NCBI GenBank assembly: GCA_947846985.1
Contig: CANTUZ010000001.1
Coordinates: forward strand, 36,294,727 to 36,358,726
Reading direction: 5' to 3'
Source: Fratercula arctica
Taxonomy: Eukaryota; Chordata; Aves; Charadriiformes; Alcidae
DNA: 64,000 nt
In this document: positions 62,512 through 64,000 of the stretch, in pieces
How the letters are laid out: each line of letters begins with the position of its first letter
Numbering within the stretch: position 1 is the stretch's first letter
Position numbers and translations under genes: made by a program
Notes under the pieces: model-generated
Seen by the model: the letters and a program-made list of their open reading frames with translations, nothing else
The model's database searches: none
What the model was told of the DNA's origin: nothing

Positions 62512-64000
62512 TAGCAAACATGCAGAGCTGGAGCAGCTTGCCTGGAGGTTTATAGAACTTCACCCCAGAAGGTTTTCAAGGCTTAGTAGCCAATGCCATT
62601 GCCTGATGTAGTGGCAGTGGTAAGTGGGATGTAATTGAGACCCAGGTCCCTTCTGTAATTTTAAACAGGTCCTGTTATCTGGACCAAGATGCATACTGTC
62701 GGGAGACAATTCAGAATGCATATACCTTAGATTATTATTTAGCTATGATTTTCTAACAAACCAGCTTATTCCAAAATTAAACTAGAGTTCAGTAATGGTG
62801 ACAGTATGACATTATGAATTCTGGGAATGATATTGCATGATTTCTAACCCCTTTTATTCCATAACTCTTTCAAACTATCTTGTCAGATTTTGAACCCTCA
62901 AGATGCTTTACCCACAACATCATAATGCATCTCTTCAAGATGAATAAATCACAGTCTTTGTCATCTTGTAACACAGACAGCATGCTTGTACCTGCTACAT
63001 CTCCTACATATTATTTCTGGAGCTTTAACTGAAAATCAGAGTCGTTGTCATCATACCCTAGCTCTATAAGAAGGCTAAATGCGGCCCGCTAGAGTCTTAG
63101 TTCAAGGGATTCAAAGTGCCTATAACTGAGCTACTTTACAGGGATTAGTATTGAGTAGGTGGAAGTCATTCCAAATCAGTTGGTTTAGAAGCTAAGAATT
63201 ACTTTTCTGAATGGATACTGTTAACAGGATAGGTACAGAGTACACCTTACATTGTATAAATATAATATTGACTGAGTTTATGGTCATAAAGCAATCAGAA
63301 GTTTCCGGCATCCTTCTGCTTAACAGATAGTTCATATGCTTGCATATGCACATTTTAACTAAAATAAATGGGTAAGCAGTGCTATCACTAGATGCTTCAA
63401 ATGGTCAAAAAGGGACTCGTCTCAGCTAGTCAACTAAGGCAACTATCTGATATATATTTAGAAAACAAGACTAGGAAGAACTTTGCTTATTATTCAGTTG
63501 TCTCTGATATCCATAAAAGGAACTTGGGATGTTTACGCTAGATGAGTATCTAGAGGTAACCATTAAGGTTTTAGTTGCTCCATCTTTGGCTTCTAATGTT
63601 TAGATACTCCAAAGAACTGTAAAAAGCTGGCTGATACCAAACAGACTCTTTGGGACAAATAGATGATTCCTTGCTTAGGATTAGTTGAATGCTAGGTGTG
63701 ATGCTTAGGGTATGTCAAATGTCACTAGATGCTGGCCAGCTGGGCTGAGTCCCTAGGAAAGGAATTAATCCCGCTTATTGTAGATCACTACAATATAGAT
63801 GTTCAAATTCTCGCTATAATAAATGAAAATCCAGCCAATATAATTGATGGGACCTGGAAAGAAATTGATCTCATCCTAAAGTAGACAATCATATTTTGTC
63901 AGATAAATCAGTTGCCTTAGGTGAGATATGAATCACTCTGTAGACTCCATTGAGTCCATTGACTAGTTTACCATTACCTATAAAGAAAACTAGACACTTT
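62512..64000. other. Gene-free DNA
   Basis: No gene, named repeat or unusual structure recognised in the last 1.5 kb. Confidence 0.6.

Overview
The window is AT-rich, gene-poor vertebrate DNA, almost certainly from a bird. The diagnostic evidence is six CR1 LINE copies (chicken repeat 1, the dominant avian retroposon). They carry 5' truncations, C-terminal ORF2 coding remnants and the typical short 3' terminal repeats of the ATTCTATG/ATTCTGTG type instead of poly-A tails. An endogenous-retrovirus-type solo LTR and a second, deleted LTR fragment fit the same picture. The species cannot be named from this sequence. I see no cellular protein-coding gene that I can defend, no tRNA or rRNA, no CRISPR array and no bacterial features. 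Nearly every open reading frame is short, lacks family resemblance, or comes from CR1 or low-complexity DNA.

Layout: (1) 1-15.4 kb is unique-looking intergenic or intronic DNA with many long poly-A/poly-T tracts and small simple repeats. (2) 15.4-16.23 kb holds a minus-strand CR1 flanked by a 40-bp inverted repeat (36/40 identical), which is unusual. (3) 16.3-31.3 kb has no recognised gene, with a 34-bp-period tandem duplication near 20.2 kb. (4) 31.3-32.15 kb has a 127-codon stop-free run behind a good 3' splice-site-like sequence, probably chance, followed by a degraded LTR. (5) 32.2-53.7 kb is AT-rich and holds a motif-dense block near 36.4-37.3 kb that looks like a possible conserved noncoding element. 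It also holds a short CR1 tail (42.46-42.58 kb), a perfect 18-bp-stem hairpin (46.03 kb), a TG/TA microsatellite with a 28-bp palindrome (49.1-49.3 kb), and two loci (35.7 and 50.0 kb) that resemble each other and probably belong to an old dispersed repeat. (6) 53.7-62.5 kb is a mobile-element cluster: a minus-strand CR1 with palindromes at its truncated end, a long plus-strand CR1 with a large internal deletion, a ~1-kb solo LTR inserted just behind that CR1, another CR1 58 bp past the LTR, and a last short CR1 at 62.2 kb. (7) The final 1.5 kb holds nothing recognisable.

No genes work together here. The window is best read as an intron of a very large gene or a gene desert whose history was written by retroposons. 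The most unusual signals are the inverted-repeat structures at both minus-strand CR1 insertions, the perfect hairpin at 46 kb, and the uneven distribution of long homopolymers (about 20 tracts of 16 nt or more before 42 kb, none after). I did not find a convincing new multi-gene biological system.
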